The notes beneath the pieces are model-generated. The model worked only from the letters and a program-made list of their open reading frames with translations. It did not search any database and was not told the DNA's origin. 64,000 bases of DNA from Solibacillus sp. FSL H8-0523 (GTDB lineage: Bacteria; Bacillota; Bacilli; Bacillales_A; Planococcaceae): positions 1,984,001-2,048,000 of the forward strand of contig NZ_CP150291.1 of assembly GCF_038051985.1 (NCBI RefSeq). Direction: 5' to 3'. The translations under genes were made by a program, and so were the position numbers. Positions 12,133 to 22,570 of this stretch are shown piece after piece. Each line of letters starts with the position of its first letter. Position 1 is the stretch's first letter.

Positions 12133-12705
12133 GTGAATAATTTTTGGGGCATTTTTGGTGTAATTGTTGTCGTTTTATTAATTATTGGTTTTATCATGAG
12201 CTATTGGATGTATATCGTTGGTGCTATTGCGGCATTTTTCGGTGTGAAATGGTTGCTGAAATATAATAAGGAACAGCAATTACAAAAAATCGCGCTAGAG
12301 GAACGTAGACGTGAATTAGAACATCAATCAACGCTTGAGTTTAAAATGAAACGTTTATTAGAACTTGCAAAATATGATACAAAAAATTTAAATGTGCGTC
12401 ACGCATATAAAACGAAGTCCGCATTAAATTTACAGGATTACTGGCATAAATATTTGGATTTACGCGCAAAACTTGCTTTGAATGATACGAATACATATCG
12501 TGAAGAAGGTGTCATCGATTTAATGTGCGATGAGCTGTTAAATCGTTTAGATAATGCGGAATATGAAACAACCGATGAGATCAAGAAGGAATTTATTGAG
12601 TCGAATTTAACGCCACTGTTACGAGATGTTGTCGATATTATGGATGGGATTAGTCCTGAAATGACCATAAATATTGACGCATATCAGTTGTTAAAAGCTA
12701 AGTAA
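12133..12705 (+). CDS. N-terminally membrane-anchored protein of unknown function
   Basis: Not recognised. 190 residues: two adjacent hydrophobic segments at about 5-22 and 24-44 (WGIFGVIVVVLLIIGFIM and a stretch ending FFGVKWLL), then a charged, probably helical cytoplasmic part with a KEQQLQKIALEERRREL coiled-coil-like stretch. The start is GTG 12133 behind AGGAGGGG. It stands alone between two terminators, so it is a single-gene transcript. The sequence gives no enzymatic motif. Confidence 0.75.
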   Translation: MNNFWGIFGVIVVVLLIIGFIMSYWMYIVGAIAAFFGVKWLLKYNKEQQLQKIALEERRRELEHQSTLEFKMKRLLELAKYDTKNLNVRHAYKTKSALNLQDYWHKYLDLRAKLALNDTNTYREEGVIDLMCDELLNRLDNAEYETTDEIKKEFIESNLTPLLRDVVDIMDGISPEMTINIDAYQLLKAK

Positions 12706-12734
12706 AAGACAAGTACCACTTTTATATGAGACAA

Positions 12735-12793
12735 GCTCCCCATAGGCTAGACAGATTAAAGTTGAATCTGTTTAGCCAGTGGGGAGTTTTTTT
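12735..12793 (+). terminator. hairpin terminator
   Basis: A long stem, CTCCCC with GGGGAG closing an inner GACAGATT/AATCTGT pairing, is followed by a run of seven T. It ends the 12133 gene. Confidence 0.9.
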
Positions 12794-12916
12794 CTGAAAT
12801 TATGTTTTGACAATAATTGAATCTTTTGATCGTGTTAAATAGTCCTTGTCGGAGAAATTAGCATGTTGCCGACTTAGCTCCGCATAGCTTCATTACTGAA
12901 TAACAGCGATGTAGTT

Positions 12917-14884
12917 TCAAATTGATCCTATGGCATAGGTTCGGTATAAATGCAATGCCAATGTTAGCTCTAAAAACTGGTCTGGGTTATTTAACGAGCG
13001 CATCGTCAGTTGCTCAATACGCTGTAATCGGTGATAGAGCGTGTTTTGATGAATATGCAGCTGTTCGGATGCTTTTGTAATCGAGCGATTGTGTACAATG
13101 TAGCATTGTAACGTTTGCAGTAAAATCGTATCCTTTTGCATAGTTAACGGGGCCAATACTTGCGAAACAAAGTGCTGGATATCACTACTTGTTTGCTTGG
13201 CAAATAGCCGATTAATGCCGATTTCCTCATAGCAATTTATCGCAATGTTCGTACCTTGCTTTTGGTGATGGCATAGTGCGTGCTCACTTTCTGTAAAGCT
13301 AGCCGCTATCTGTAATAAGTTATCCTGAATGGTACCCACGCCAATTGTGATAAGCTGCTGGTGAAATTGTAACCAGCTCTCAAGAATAGTCGGTAAACGT
13401 TGCACTAACGATTCACGAAACGTTTCATTTCCTTGTACGACCCAAACAACCTGATCGCTTTGCGTAAAGATAAACGGATGTGAAGGGTAGTAATGTGTTA
13501 AATGCTCTATAAATTGCATCACATGCCAGTTTGTGAAATGGCTAAATTTCATGACGACACAAAAAGTAGGCTCATAAACGGCCAACTGTAAATCCTCATA
13601 GCGCGGATCAAGTAGCGGTGCTTGCCCAGCTAAAAGATGCTGAAATAATTCAAAGCGTTCCTTATAGCTAATCTGGCTTTTTGCTTGAAATTGAATTGCC
13701 TTTAACGCTAAACTGATGCCCGCATTTTCTATAATTCGTTTTTCAGAAGCTTCAATAGGCTCTGTTGTTGTGAATAACAGATAGCCAAAAATTTGCTGCT
13801 CATTTTTAACAGGATATATATATGTTTGTTCATAAAGAGTGTGGATGCCAGGTACAGTAATCGTTTTTAATTGATTTAATACAGCGTTTTCAGGAAAAGT
13901 ATCACGGTCAAGTAAATTGACATAGTGAACGGGGTGCCCCAAGAGACGCGTCGTTTGCTCTAAAATGAGCGCCTCGTCAGCATTTTGAAACGTCAGCTTT
14001 AAAAATAGCTGATGAATCTCGTTATTTTGAACGTAATCAAAGTTCAACTGTTCGATTTGTTCATAGGCTTCAGCATTTTTTAAGGCAACTGCTGCCTGAG
14101 ATGCAAAGCTTTTTAATAGCTGTAAATCTCGATTTTGGAAAGGCATTTTATTCGAATACTGATGCACAATCATAATGCCAAATTTTCTTGTATCTGAAAA
14201 GATCGGCACGGCCATTGTTAACAAGTTTTTTGAAGGGTTTCTACTAAGTGCATGTTCAAGCGCTTCCGCATTGTCTTTTGTAACATTCCACATAATCTTG
14301 AGCGCGGCATTTAGGTCATAGATGCCAGACGTCCCTGTTTCAAATGTATAACCCGCGATTCCTTCACCGCTAGAAGGTGCATAGTTATAGATGGCATCAG
14401 TTGTCCCTTTTTTCGCAACCGTAAATAAACGCTGCTTTGTGTTGTCATACAACATCACGAAGCCACGGTCGATGGACGGGATGGCCTCAAGGGAATAATC
14501 AATGATTTTTTGGAGCAACGGCTTAATTTTTAAATCGGAATTGAGCGCAATCATAATTTCGGAAGTAGCAAGCTGCTGCTCCTGCTGCTTCATGTACAAC
14601 TGCTCGAAAAAGATTTTTTCAGCTTGAAGTTGAATATTTGTTTCATCTATCCCTCTTAAATCAAGTGAAATTTGACAAAAAACGACGTATCGCTCAGGAA
14701 GAGAAGTTTCAAATGTCGAAGAAAAAAACCCTGTGCGCGTATCAAAAACATTTTTTGATGGAAGCGTCTCCACAATGGTAGGTGTCCCACTAAATAAAAA
14801 CCATTCATTTGTAGCGCTGTAAATGTAAAACGTGCAATAATGCTGTTCTATTTTAATGTGCTTTTGTCCACTCAGAAAAGACAC
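12917..14884 (-). CDS. GAF-domain PucR/CdaR-type transcriptional regulator
   Basis: A 655-residue regulator. A GAF sensor domain lies at about 100-270 (IDRGFVMLYDN, GEGIAGYTFETG, MAVPIFSDTRKFGIMIVHQ). A central PucR-like part follows. The C terminus has the HTH_30 domain of the PucR/CdaR group (LQCYIVHNRSITKASEQLHIHQNTLYHRLQRIEQL, given here by its ends: LQCYIVHN to RLQRIEQL). It is divergent from an MFS transporter and an amidohydrolase, which it probably controls in response to their substrate. GTG 14884 is the only plausible start, but AAGGAG lies very close to it, so the start is uncertain. Confidence 0.85.
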   Translation of the reverse strand: MSFLSGQKHIKIEQHYCTFYIYSATNEWFLFSGTPTIVETLPSKNVFDTRTGFFSSTFETSLPERYVVFCQISLDLRGIDETNIQLQAEKIFFEQLYMKQQEQQLATSEIMIALNSDLKIKPLLQKIIDYSLEAIPSIDRGFVMLYDNTKQRLFTVAKKGTTDAIYNYAPSSGEGIAGYTFETGTSGIYDLNAALKIMWNVTKDNAEALEHALSRNPSKNLLTMAVPIFSDTRKFGIMIVHQYSNKMPFQNRDLQLLKSFASQAAVALKNAEAYEQIEQLNFDYVQNNEIHQLFLKLTFQNADEALILEQTTRLLGHPVHYVNLLDRDTFPENAVLNQLKTITVPGIHTLYEQTYIYPVKNEQQIFGYLLFTTTEPIEASEKRIIENAGISLALKAIQFQAKSQISYKERFELFQHLLAGQAPLLDPRYEDLQLAVYEPTFCVVMKFSHFTNWHVMQFIEHLTHYYPSHPFIFTQSDQVVWVVQGNETFRESLVQRLPTILESWLQFHQQLITIGVGTIQDNLLQIAASFTESEHALCHHQKQGTNIAINCYEEIGINRLFAKQTSSDIQHFVSQVLAPLTMQKDTILLQTLQCYIVHNRSITKASEQLHIHQNTLYHRLQRIEQLTMRSLNNPDQFLELTLALHLYRTYAIGSI

Positions 14885-15007
14885 ACTCCTTTACTTCTCC
14901 GTATTTTAGAACTTCCCACAATTCCATTCTACTAAAATTGTAACTTATTCCAATGAAATTGTCTTATATTTTTCGTAATATTTAGATAATTAAAAGGAGG
15001 CGATTAC

Positions 15008-16231
15008 ATGGAAAGTACATTAAAAAATAGAAGTACTTGGATAATGGTTGTATTGTATTTTGGATGGATTGTATCTTATGTAGATCGAACGGCGATTACA
15101 CTTGCGTTAACAAGTATTGGTTCGGATTTAACTCTGACTGCTACACAGCTCGGCTTTGTGCTCAGTGCGTTTTTCATGGGGTATGCACTCATGCAAATTC
15201 CTGGTGGTTGGTTGGCTGACCGCTTTGGTATTATAAAAATTTTAATCATTGCCGTTGCTTTTTGGTCCGTTTTCACTGCGTTTACGGGCTTAGCTTGGTC
15301 ACTAGTTGTTTTAATACTGATTCGCTTTTTATTTGGAATCGGCGAGGGTGGCTATCCTGCTGCAAGTACAAAGGCAATCGCCACTTATTATGAGAAATCA
15401 CAGCGTACAAAGGCGCAATCTACGATGATGTCATCAAATATGGTGGGGGCAGCACTGGCACCGATTATTTGTGCACCGTTACTCATCGTGTTTGGCTGGC
15501 GTACTGTATTTTTCATTATTTCGGCACTTGGGATTATTTTTATCATCGGTTTGCTGTATTTCACACGTAATGCAAAGACCTACATTGAAGAACAACAAGA
15601 CAAACCAAAGGGCTCGTTTAAGGCCGTTTTAACGAATCCGTATCTTGTAAAAGTACTAATGATTTTCTTCTTTGTGAATCTAGCGAGCTGGGGCTTAAGC
15701 TCTTGGATGCCAACGTATTTAATGCAGGAGCACAATATTAATATGGCGAGTATCGGCATTGTTGCGGCGATTCCTGCATTATTTGCAGCGGTTGGCATGA
15801 TTATTAGTGGGCGTATCATTACAACACTAGGTGCAAAATCAAAGTATGGTGTCATTTTAGGAACGTCTGTTTTAGCGATTGCGCTTATTTTAATGGCAAA
15901 TACCACTTCGATTGTGTTAATTATTGTGTATCAATGTGTGGCGTTCTCATTTATGTCATTCGTGAGCGCATTTATTTTCACAACACCACACCGTGTGGTA
16001 GAAGAAAGCAATGTGGCGACGGCATTTGGCATTGTCAATTTTGGAGGACAGGCTGCAGGGATTTTAGCACCTACAATTATGGGCTATTTAATTACCGCAT
16101 CAGGTGGCTCATTTAATACATCATTTATTTTCTTAGCAATTGTATGTGGGATAGCGGCTTGTATTGCGATGCTGTTACCTGTAAAGAAAACAGAAGTAGA
16201 AGAAATTCAATTGAAAGTTGTGGAGGGGTAA
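15008..16231 (+). CDS. MFS transporter, ACS/phthalate-like family
   Basis: A 407-residue major facilitator with about 12 membrane segments. The loop motif GGWLADRFGIIKI follows helix 2, and the N-terminal SYVDRTAITLAL pattern is that of the anion:cation symporter (ACS) branch that imports organic acids. The ATG is preceded by AAAAGGAGGCGATTAC. Its stop is one base before the amidohydrolase start, so the two form an operon. A regulator is divergent. The pair suggests import and hydrolysis of an acylated amino acid or p-aminobenzoyl-glutamate-like compound (inference). Confidence 0.88.
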   Translation: MESTLKNRSTWIMVVLYFGWIVSYVDRTAITLALTSIGSDLTLTATQLGFVLSAFFMGYALMQIPGGWLADRFGIIKILIIAVAFWSVFTAFTGLAWSLVVLILIRFLFGIGEGGYPAASTKAIATYYEKSQRTKAQSTMMSSNMVGAALAPIICAPLLIVFGWRTVFFIISALGIIFIIGLLYFTRNAKTYIEEQQDKPKGSFKAVLTNPYLVKVLMIFFFVNLASWGLSSWMPTYLMQEHNINMASIGIVAAIPALFAAVGMIISGRIITTLGAKSKYGVILGTSVLAIALILMANTTSIVLIIVYQCVAFSFMSFVSAFIFTTPHRVVEESNVATAFGIVNFGGQAAGILAPTIMGYLITASGGSFNTSFIFLAIVCGIAACIAMLLPVKKTEVEEIQLKVVEG

Positions 16232-16232
16232 C

Positions 16233-17651
16233 ATGAAACAGCAATTATTTACGTTAATGGAGCAACAGGAAGCAACATTTGCAAAAATGGCGAAGGCAAT
16301 TTGGAATCACCCACAAGTGGGCTATGAGGAAACCTATGCATTTGAGCTACAAAAAAACTTTTTATCTGAGCAAGGCTTTACGATTTCAACAGGTAGCGGT
16401 GGTGTCGAAACGGCATTTGTGGCGCAGTGGGGAACAGGTACACCGATAATCGGTTTATTAGGGGAGTTTGATGCATTACCAGGCTTAAGCCAAGAGACAA
16501 CTGTAACACAAACACCAATTATAGCGGGTGGTCCAGGCCATGGCTGCGGGCATAATTTACTTGGCACAGCTGGTGTCGAGGCAGTGGTGGCATTGAAGCA
16601 GCTAATGGAAAGGGGAAATATTGCAGGGACTATTCGTTATTACGGCTGTCCTGCGGAGGAATTATTATCAGGAAAATCGTATATGGCACGCGACGGTGTG
16701 TTTGATGATTTAGATATCGTTTACACATGGCATCCAGGAACATTTAATATGGCAGTGCATCCGTCAATGCAGGCGTTAACAGGGGTGGAATTTTTCTTTC
16801 ATGGTCGTACAGCACATGCAGCCGCCTCACCACATTTAGGACGTAGTGCACTTGACGGTGTTGAAATTATGAATGTTGGGGCCAATTATTTACGTGAGCA
16901 TGTGCCAGAAGGATCGCGTATTCATTATCAAATTACGAACGGTGGTTTGGCGCCAAACATCGTACCAGAAGATGCAAGTGTGTATTACTTCCTGCGCGGT
17001 GCAAGTCGTGATGCAGTAGACGATTTACTGCTCCGCTTAATCCGTGTGGCAGAAGGGGCAGCACATATGACGGAAACGTCGGTGCACTGGAAAATCCGTT
17101 CTGGCTGCTACGACTCGCTGCCAAACATGACGTTAAACAACCAAATGTACGCACAGTGGCAAGAGCTTCCACCGCTTGAATTTACGGACGAAGAGCAGAC
17201 GTATGCGAGGGCATTACAGCAATCGATAGATCCGTCTGTTCTAGCGGGGGCAAATCATCAGCTATCTATGATGGGGGTTGATGTTAGCCAAACGTTTATT
17301 AAAGAGCAGCTTAATATTCCACAACTGTTCCGTCAATCGATGCCTGGTTCCAGTGATTTAGGTGACGTGTCGTGGATTGCACCCCTAGGACAAGTAACAA
17401 CAGTATGCGCACCACACGGGGTACAGGTCCACACATGGCAGGCGACGTCGTCATTTGGCACATCAATTGGCATGAAAGGGATGCATTATGCTGCCAAAAC
17501 AATGGCAGGTGCGGCACTGGATTCGTTGTTAAATCCAGAAGTGATTCAAGAAGCAAAGGCAGAATTTCATCGTTTGCGTGATGGAAAAGACTATGTTTGT
17601 GCGATTCCAGCCGATATATTACCGCCGAAGCCAACGCCTGAAAAAGTGTAA
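16233..17651 (+). CDS. M20-family amidohydrolase, AbgB-like
   Basis: A zinc peptidase/amidohydrolase of family M20, closest in pattern to AbgB (p-aminobenzoyl-glutamate hydrolase subunit B). Seen: GEFDALPGLSQE, the metal-binding GPGHGCGHNLLG, GCPAEELLSGK (catalytic/bridging glutamates), and the dimerisation-domain motif GRTAHAAASPHLGRSALD. ATG 16233 is chosen since TGGAGGGG precedes it; the open frame continues upstream to 16218 inside the transporter gene. 472 residues, normal for AbgB. It lies one base after the MFS gene. The true substrate is unknown. Confidence 0.88.
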   Translation: MKQQLFTLMEQQEATFAKMAKAIWNHPQVGYEETYAFELQKNFLSEQGFTISTGSGGVETAFVAQWGTGTPIIGLLGEFDALPGLSQETTVTQTPIIAGGPGHGCGHNLLGTAGVEAVVALKQLMERGNIAGTIRYYGCPAEELLSGKSYMARDGVFDDLDIVYTWHPGTFNMAVHPSMQALTGVEFFFHGRTAHAAASPHLGRSALDGVEIMNVGANYLREHVPEGSRIHYQITNGGLAPNIVPEDASVYYFLRGASRDAVDDLLLRLIRVAEGAAHMTETSVHWKIRSGCYDSLPNMTLNNQMYAQWQELPPLEFTDEEQTYARALQQSIDPSVLAGANHQLSMMGVDVSQTFIKEQLNIPQLFRQSMPGSSDLGDVSWIAPLGQVTTVCAPHGVQVHTWQATSSFGTSIGMKGMHYAAKTMAGAALDSLLNPEVIQEAKAEFHRLRDGKDYVCAIPADILPPKPTPEKV

Positions 17652-17688
17652 GTTTGGCGGATTCGACGGAACAATAAATCCATTAAAA

Positions 17689-17721
17689 AAGATTCTCGGC
17701 AATAATCACGCCGAGAATCTA
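17689..17721. terminator. bidirectional terminator
   Basis: AGATTCTCGGC and GCCGAGAATCT form an 11-bp stem; an A-run on the left gives the T-run for the minus-strand ABC gene. It sits between two convergent genes. Confidence 0.85.
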
Positions 17722-17725
17722 TTAC

Positions 17726-19462
17726 TTATTGTGCTACCCAATGCCCTGTACTTACCTCAACAAGCTTCGTATTCTCCACATCAAAGCGGTTACTTACAAG
17801 CTCTTCATCTGTCAGGACCGCACGTTTTTTCTGCTTTTCAATCTGTGGATCAGGAATGGGGATCGAATTCAGCAGCATTTTCGTATACGGGTGCTGTGGG
17901 TTACTATACAGTTCTTCACTCTCCGCAAGCTCGACTATTTTCCCACCGTACATTACCGCGACTCGGTCACTAATATGCTTCACCATCGATAAGTCATGAG
18001 CGATGAATAAGTACGTTAAGCCTAGGCGTTGCTGCAGGTCTTTTAATAAATCAACAACCTGCTTTTGAATCGACACGTCAAGTGCAGATAAGGGCTCGTC
18101 ACATACAATAAACTGTGGCTCGACCGCGAGTGCACGGGCAATCCCGATACGTTGACGCTGGCCACCACTAAATTCGTGCGGGTAACGCAGGGCATGCTCC
18201 TTATTCAAACCGACAAGCTCTAACAATTCTTCTACGCGAGCGCGGCGCTGTTCTTTTGATTTTGTAAGCTTATGTAAATCAAGTGCTTCACCGATAATAT
18301 CTAGCACCTTTTTGCGCGGATTTAAGCTTGAATACGGGTCTTGGAAAATAATTTGCATATGGCGACGCATGCTTTTTAGCTCGTTTTTTGTTAAACGGCT
18401 AACCGGCACGCCTTTGTACAACACTTCACCGTCCGTTGGTTCATGCAGTTGCAGTAGGGTACGTCCCGTTGTAGACTTCCCAGAACCAGATTCCCCAACA
18501 AGTCCAAGCGTTTCCCCAGGATAAATTTGAAACGATAAATCATCAACAGCTTTTAAAACATGGCCTTTTGCACCGTCAAAGTGCTTCGAAATGTTTTTTA
18601 CTTCAACAAGCGGTACATTGATATTTAAATCAGCGGCTAAATTGGGCATTACTTTCGGTTCTTTTTTTTCATGGAGCTTAGGTAGGGCATTCAATAAACG
18701 CTTCGTGTAGTCGTGCTGTGGGTTGGCAAAAATTTCTTCCGTCGTACCTTGCTCGACAACTTCGCCTTCCTTCATTACAATAACTCGGTCACACATGCCG
18801 GCAACAACACCTAAATCATGGGTAATTAAAATAATCGATGTCCCGAGCTTTTCTTGCATTTGCTTCATTAACGAAAGAATTTGGGCTTGAATCGTTACGT
18901 CAAGCGCGGTTGTTGGTTCATCGGCAATGAGCAGGGAAGGGTTACAAGCAAGTGCCATCGCAATCATGACACGCTGACGCATACCACCGCTAAATTCATG
19001 AGGGTATTGATTGTAGCGTTCCTCACTATTTTTGATACCAACAAGCTTTAATAATTCAATCGTTTTCGAACGCGCATCTGCCTTAGATAAACCTTGGTGC
19101 TTAATAAGACCTTCTGCAATCTGATCTCCGATGCGAATCGTTGGGTTTGTAGATGTCATCGGATCTTGGAAAATCATACTAATGTCTTTACCGCGAATCG
19201 CTTCCATTTGTTTTTCGCTTTGCATGACTAAGTTCTTGCCTTGGAATTCAATCGTACCAGATTTTAAGAACGAAGGTGGGGACGGTAACAAACGCATAAT
19301 TGAACGGGCTGTCACACTTTTCCCGGATCCTGATTCGCCAACAATTCCGACTGTTTCACCTGCATTTACATGGAAGCTAACACCTTTCACTGCTTCAAAT
19401 TCTGATTCTTCCATTAAAAATGACACACGTAAATCCTTTACTACCAGTAGTTGTTCACTCAT
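17726..19462 (-). CDS. oligopeptide ABC transporter ATP-binding protein, two fused ATPase domains
   Basis: 578 residues hold two complete ABC ATPases in tandem, equal to OppD/DppD and OppF/DppF in one chain. Each half has a Walker A (GESGSGKS, twice), a signature (FSGGMRQR in the first, FSGGQRQR in the second), and Walker B ([12 protein letters not shown] and [12 protein letters not shown]). The second half ends with a peptide-transporter C-terminal motif region. It is divergent from two permeases and a binding lipoprotein at 19625-24385, and almost certainly powers them. The fused layout resembles GsiA-type proteins. The start ATG 19462 is behind AAAGGATG. Confidence 0.93.
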   Translation of the reverse strand: MSEQLLVVKDLRVSFLMEESEFEAVKGVSFHVNAGETVGIVGESGSGKSVTARSIMRLLPSPPSFLKSGTIEFQGKNLVMQSEKQMEAIRGKDISMIFQDPMTSTNPTIRIGDQIAEGLIKHQGLSKADARSKTIELLKLVGIKNSEERYNQYPHEFSGGMRQRVMIAMALACNPSLLIADEPTTALDVTIQAQILSLMKQMQEKLGTSIILITHDLGVVAGMCDRVIVMKEGEVVEQGTTEEIFANPQHDYTKRLLNALPKLHEKKEPKVMPNLAADLNINVPLVEVKNISKHFDGAKGHVLKAVDDLSFQIYPGETLGLVGESGSGKSTTGRTLLQLHEPTDGEVLYKGVPVSRLTKNELKSMRRHMQIIFQDPYSSLNPRKKVLDIIGEALDLHKLTKSKEQRRARVEELLELVGLNKEHALRYPHEFSGGQRQRIGIARALAVEPQFIVCDEPLSALDVSIQKQVVDLLKDLQQRLGLTYLFIAHDLSMVKHISDRVAVMYGGKIVELAESEELYSNPQHPYTKMLLNSIPIPDPQIEKQKKRAVLTDEELVSNRFDVENTKLVEVSTGHWVAQ

Positions 19463-19624
19463 ATAGTAATCATCCTTTAAAGTTTTTGAATATTTGATAT
19501 TGACGAAATGATGTATCTATTTAATAATATACTATACAGGTAGGAATTATACAATATTTACTGCGTTATATTCCTTTCATACAAACATCATCCAAGACTG
19601 AGAAATATTGAAAGGAGTGATTTT

Positions 19625-21046
19625 GTGCGAAGTGACAAAAATCAAGTAGATTTAACACTATTTACAGACAGCTTTCGCAAAAACGCGTCAAAGAAAAGTT
19701 ACGTAGCCGCGTACTATGTGCTCGGAATTATCGTACACATTTTTTCGTACTTCTATTATGTAATGACAAAAAAGCGTAATACATATGAAGCACGTGCAAT
19801 TGAACTAAAACAAACGCTGCTCACAGAAGATATGCGCTTGCAGTGGCAGCAGGAATACGAGCAGCAAGAACGTACCAAGGCCCAGTTTTTCAACCAAACG
19901 ATTGATGAAGCCAAAATACAACAGGTGGCTAAAAAGCTAGCGGAACAAAAAATGCACAAGCAAATCAATCAGGAGCTTACTAAAACAGGCGTTGAAAAAA
20001 ATACTTATGCGCATTTCTTCACACAACTGTTAAAAAATCCAGCCTTTATTGCGATTAGTTTCATTCCGGCCTTACCAATGTATGTGTTGCTTCTTATTAC
20101 AAGTAACCCGTTCATCCGTTTTATCTTTGAACGGTTGCTACAAAGTATTTTCGTCATTATTGGGGTGGCGACACTGGTGTTTACGATTTTGTACATCTCG
20201 CCATTTGACCCAGCACGCAATTTACTAGGTGTCGAATCAACACCAGAGCAGGTCGCAAACTTTAACAAATTATATGGATTAGATCAGCCGTATCTTGTAC
20301 AGCTATGGCACTCACTATCTGGGTTGTTTACGTTTGATCTTGGAACGTCGTTTGCCGGGAAGGAAGATGTGACACAAAGCATTTTAAATAAATTCCCTGT
20401 GACACTTGAAATTGCGCTGTTTTCATTATTAATGGCGGTGGCGATTGCGATTCCAGTCGGGATTATTTCAGCAGTCCGTCCGAATTCATTTGTTGATTAC
20501 ATCTTTATGTTTATTGCGTTAATTGGACTTTCGATTCCGAGCTTTTGGCAAGGATTAATTTTCATTTTAACGTTCTCACTCGAATTAAAATGGTTCCCAG
20601 CGACCTATAACCCGAATAACTGGATGTCACTGGTGCTTCCAATCGTTGTACTTGGAACATCAATCACAGCCTCGATTGCGCGAATGACGCGTTCAAGTAT
20701 GCTTGAGGTTATTCATGAAGATTACATTATTACCGCGAAAGCGAAGGGCTTATCAGAGCGCAAGGTCATTACAAAGCATGCGATTCGTAATGCGATGATT
20801 CCGATTATTACGGTTATCGGCTTACTATTTGGCGGGATGCTTGGTGGTTCAGCGGTAACAGAGAAGGTCTTCAATATTAGCGGGATTGGTAGTTACATTG
20901 TCGATAAGCAGTTTATTCCCGATATTCCGGCGATTTTAGGTGGGGTTGTCTATATTGCGATTACCATCTCGATTGTCAATATGCTCATTGATATTTTATA
21001 CGCGTTCTTTGATCCGCGTATCCGTTCAAAAATGAAAAAGTCTTAG
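19625..21046 (+). CDS. peptide ABC transporter permease (DppB-like) with N-terminal extension
   Basis: The last ~310 residues (from about 165) are a normal DppB/OppB permease: RFIFERLLQSIFVIIGV, the FNKLYGLDQPYLVQLW segment and the EAA loop VIHEDYIITAKAKGLSERKV. Ahead of it are ~160 extra residues: a membrane segment at about 25-47, a hydrophilic Gln/Glu/Lys-rich stretch of ~90 residues that may be coiled, and a second membrane segment at about 139-159. Start is GTG 19625 behind AAAGGAG. A possible promoter (TTGACG at 19500-19505, TAATAT at 19525-19530, wide spacing) lies upstream. It is the first gene of a three-gene operon. Confidence 0.9.
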   Translation: MRSDKNQVDLTLFTDSFRKNASKKSYVAAYYVLGIIVHIFSYFYYVMTKKRNTYEARAIELKQTLLTEDMRLQWQQEYEQQERTKAQFFNQTIDEAKIQQVAKKLAEQKMHKQINQELTKTGVEKNTYAHFFTQLLKNPAFIAISFIPALPMYVLLLITSNPFIRFIFERLLQSIFVIIGVATLVFTILYISPFDPARNLLGVESTPEQVANFNKLYGLDQPYLVQLWHSLSGLFTFDLGTSFAGKEDVTQSILNKFPVTLEIALFSLLMAVAIAIPVGIISAVRPNSFVDYIFMFIALIGLSIPSFWQGLIFILTFSLELKWFPATYNPNNWMSLVLPIVVLGTSITASIARMTRSSMLEVIHEDYIITAKAKGLSERKVITKHAIRNAMIPIITVIGLLFGGMLGGSAVTEKVFNISGIGSYIVDKQFIPDIPAILGGVVYIAITISIVNMLIDILYAFFDPRIRSKMKKS

Positions 21047-21059
21047 GAGAGGGTACCAC

Positions 21060-22556
21060 GTGAAATTTATTTCGGATGTCAAGCTACTGTTAAAAATCAC
21101 ACAAGAATACATCAATGCCCAATTTACCATTGCTTTTTCTGCGATTTTTTCATTGCTGTTTTTACTTTATAGCTATAACTTCGATGCACAAAATTGGCGC
21201 GGAAATGTACTGTTACTGTTCACGGTTTATCTTGTGACGACACTTCATGTTGTGCTTATTCGCATACTGATAAAAAAGGATTTACAAAACAAGGGCGAAA
21301 TTTCAAAGCGCACGCGTATGATAGGCTTACCACTCATTTTAACGATTTTTGTTGGAAATGTGTTTGCAGCCGGCTTTGGCTTTATGCTGCTAACAAAAAA
21401 CAAAACAGCGGAATATACATTTGCTGTTTATGCATTTAATACTCAAATTTTTGTATTGCTCATTTCGAGTTTAAATATGTTTAAGCCGTACGTTGTCGAT
21501 ACCTTTTTACTGGCGATGGGGGCGTTTATCTTCCTTTCGCTATTGTATTTAGTGACAGCGATTTTAGTAGCGAATTACAATACGTCAAGCTTTGCACCGA
21601 AATGGATGCTGGGTCTTGGGGTTGTGCTACTTATCCCGATTGTAACGGGGAACTTTTTCTCGCTACTGGCAGGGATTACACTCATTCGCAAGGCACGTAA
21701 CGCGGATGCATCAGCAGTAGAAAAGTGGCAAAAAACGTGGAATAAAATTTTACGTAATACGATGGCACTGTTTGGTTTATTTATCATCGTCTTTATGTTT
21801 AGCTTATCGGTTGTGAGCGCATGGACATTTGACTATGACTTCGCAGTTGAAAATAACTACGGTGCACTATTACTTGGGCCAACACTGGAATACCCGCTTG
21901 GTACGGATAACTTCGGACGTGATCTGTTCTCACGAATTGTGTTCGGTGCACAAATTTCACTCATCGTTGGCTTTAGTGCAACGATTATCCCAGCGTTAAT
22001 CGGTGGGGCGCTCGGTGCAATTTCGGGTTATTACGGCAAAAACACTGACAATATCATTATGCGCGCACTCGATATTTTATATGCGATTCCTGGTATTTTA
22101 CTAGCGATTGCGATCATCGCGGCATTTGGTGCCAACACATTGAACTTAATCATCGCCCTAAGTGTGGGGGCAATCCCGACGTATGCGCGTACGATGCGTG
22201 CGAACGTTCTACAAATTTCTAACTACGAATATGTCGAATCCGCTCGAGCACTTGGCGCGAGTGATACGGCCATTATTTTTAAGCATATTGTGCCAAATGC
22301 AATGGCACCAATGATTGTAAAAGCAACATTAACAATCGGTGGCGCTGTAATTTCTACAAGTAGTTTAAGCTTCCTAGGCCTTGGTATTGAACCACATATT
22401 CCCGAGTGGGGCAATATTTTAAAAGTCGGAAGCACGTATTTAGAGTCGCATTCGTATTTAGCTATTTTCCCAGGGCTGTGCATTATGCTATTAGTTTTAT
22501 CGTTTAACTTCTTTGGCGATGGCTTACGCGATGCATTAGACCCAAAATCAAATTAA
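21060..22556 (+). CDS. peptide ABC transporter permease (DppC-like) with six-segment N-terminal extension
   Basis: The part from about residue 227 is a standard DppC/OppC permease: LRNTMALFGLFIIVFMF, PTLEYPLGTDNFGRDLFSR, and the EAA loop YVESARALGASDTAIIFKHIVPN. The first ~220 residues are extra and contain about six hydrophobic segments (near 23-40, 49-68, 88-112, 122-140, 147-172, 184-208). Typical DppC proteins are about 300 residues; this is 498. Start is GTG 21060 behind AGGAGAGGG, 13 bases after the partner permease. Both permeases in this system carry extensions, which is unusual. Confidence 0.9.
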   Translation: MKFISDVKLLLKITQEYINAQFTIAFSAIFSLLFLLYSYNFDAQNWRGNVLLLFTVYLVTTLHVVLIRILIKKDLQNKGEISKRTRMIGLPLILTIFVGNVFAAGFGFMLLTKNKTAEYTFAVYAFNTQIFVLLISSLNMFKPYVVDTFLLAMGAFIFLSLLYLVTAILVANYNTSSFAPKWMLGLGVVLLIPIVTGNFFSLLAGITLIRKARNADASAVEKWQKTWNKILRNTMALFGLFIIVFMFSLSVVSAWTFDYDFAVENNYGALLLGPTLEYPLGTDNFGRDLFSRIVFGAQISLIVGFSATIIPALIGGALGAISGYYGKNTDNIIMRALDILYAIPGILLAIAIIAAFGANTLNLIIALSVGAIPTYARTMRANVLQISNYEYVESARALGASDTAIIFKHIVPNAMAPMIVKATLTIGGAVISTSSLSFLGLGIEPHIPEWGNILKVGSTYLESHSYLAIFPGLCIMLLVLSFNFFGDGLRDALDPKSN

Positions 22557-22570
22557 CTGGAGGCATTAAC

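Noticed and set aside
12917-14884. Whether the large minus-strand regulator could be a sensor kinase
   Set aside because: No histidine kinase or ATPase motifs; the C-terminal HTH is clear.
17578-17992. Open frames on the plus strand near 17.6-18.0 kb
   Set aside because: They run antisense to the end of the ABC ATPase gene, which has clear domain motifs, and have no ribosome sites.
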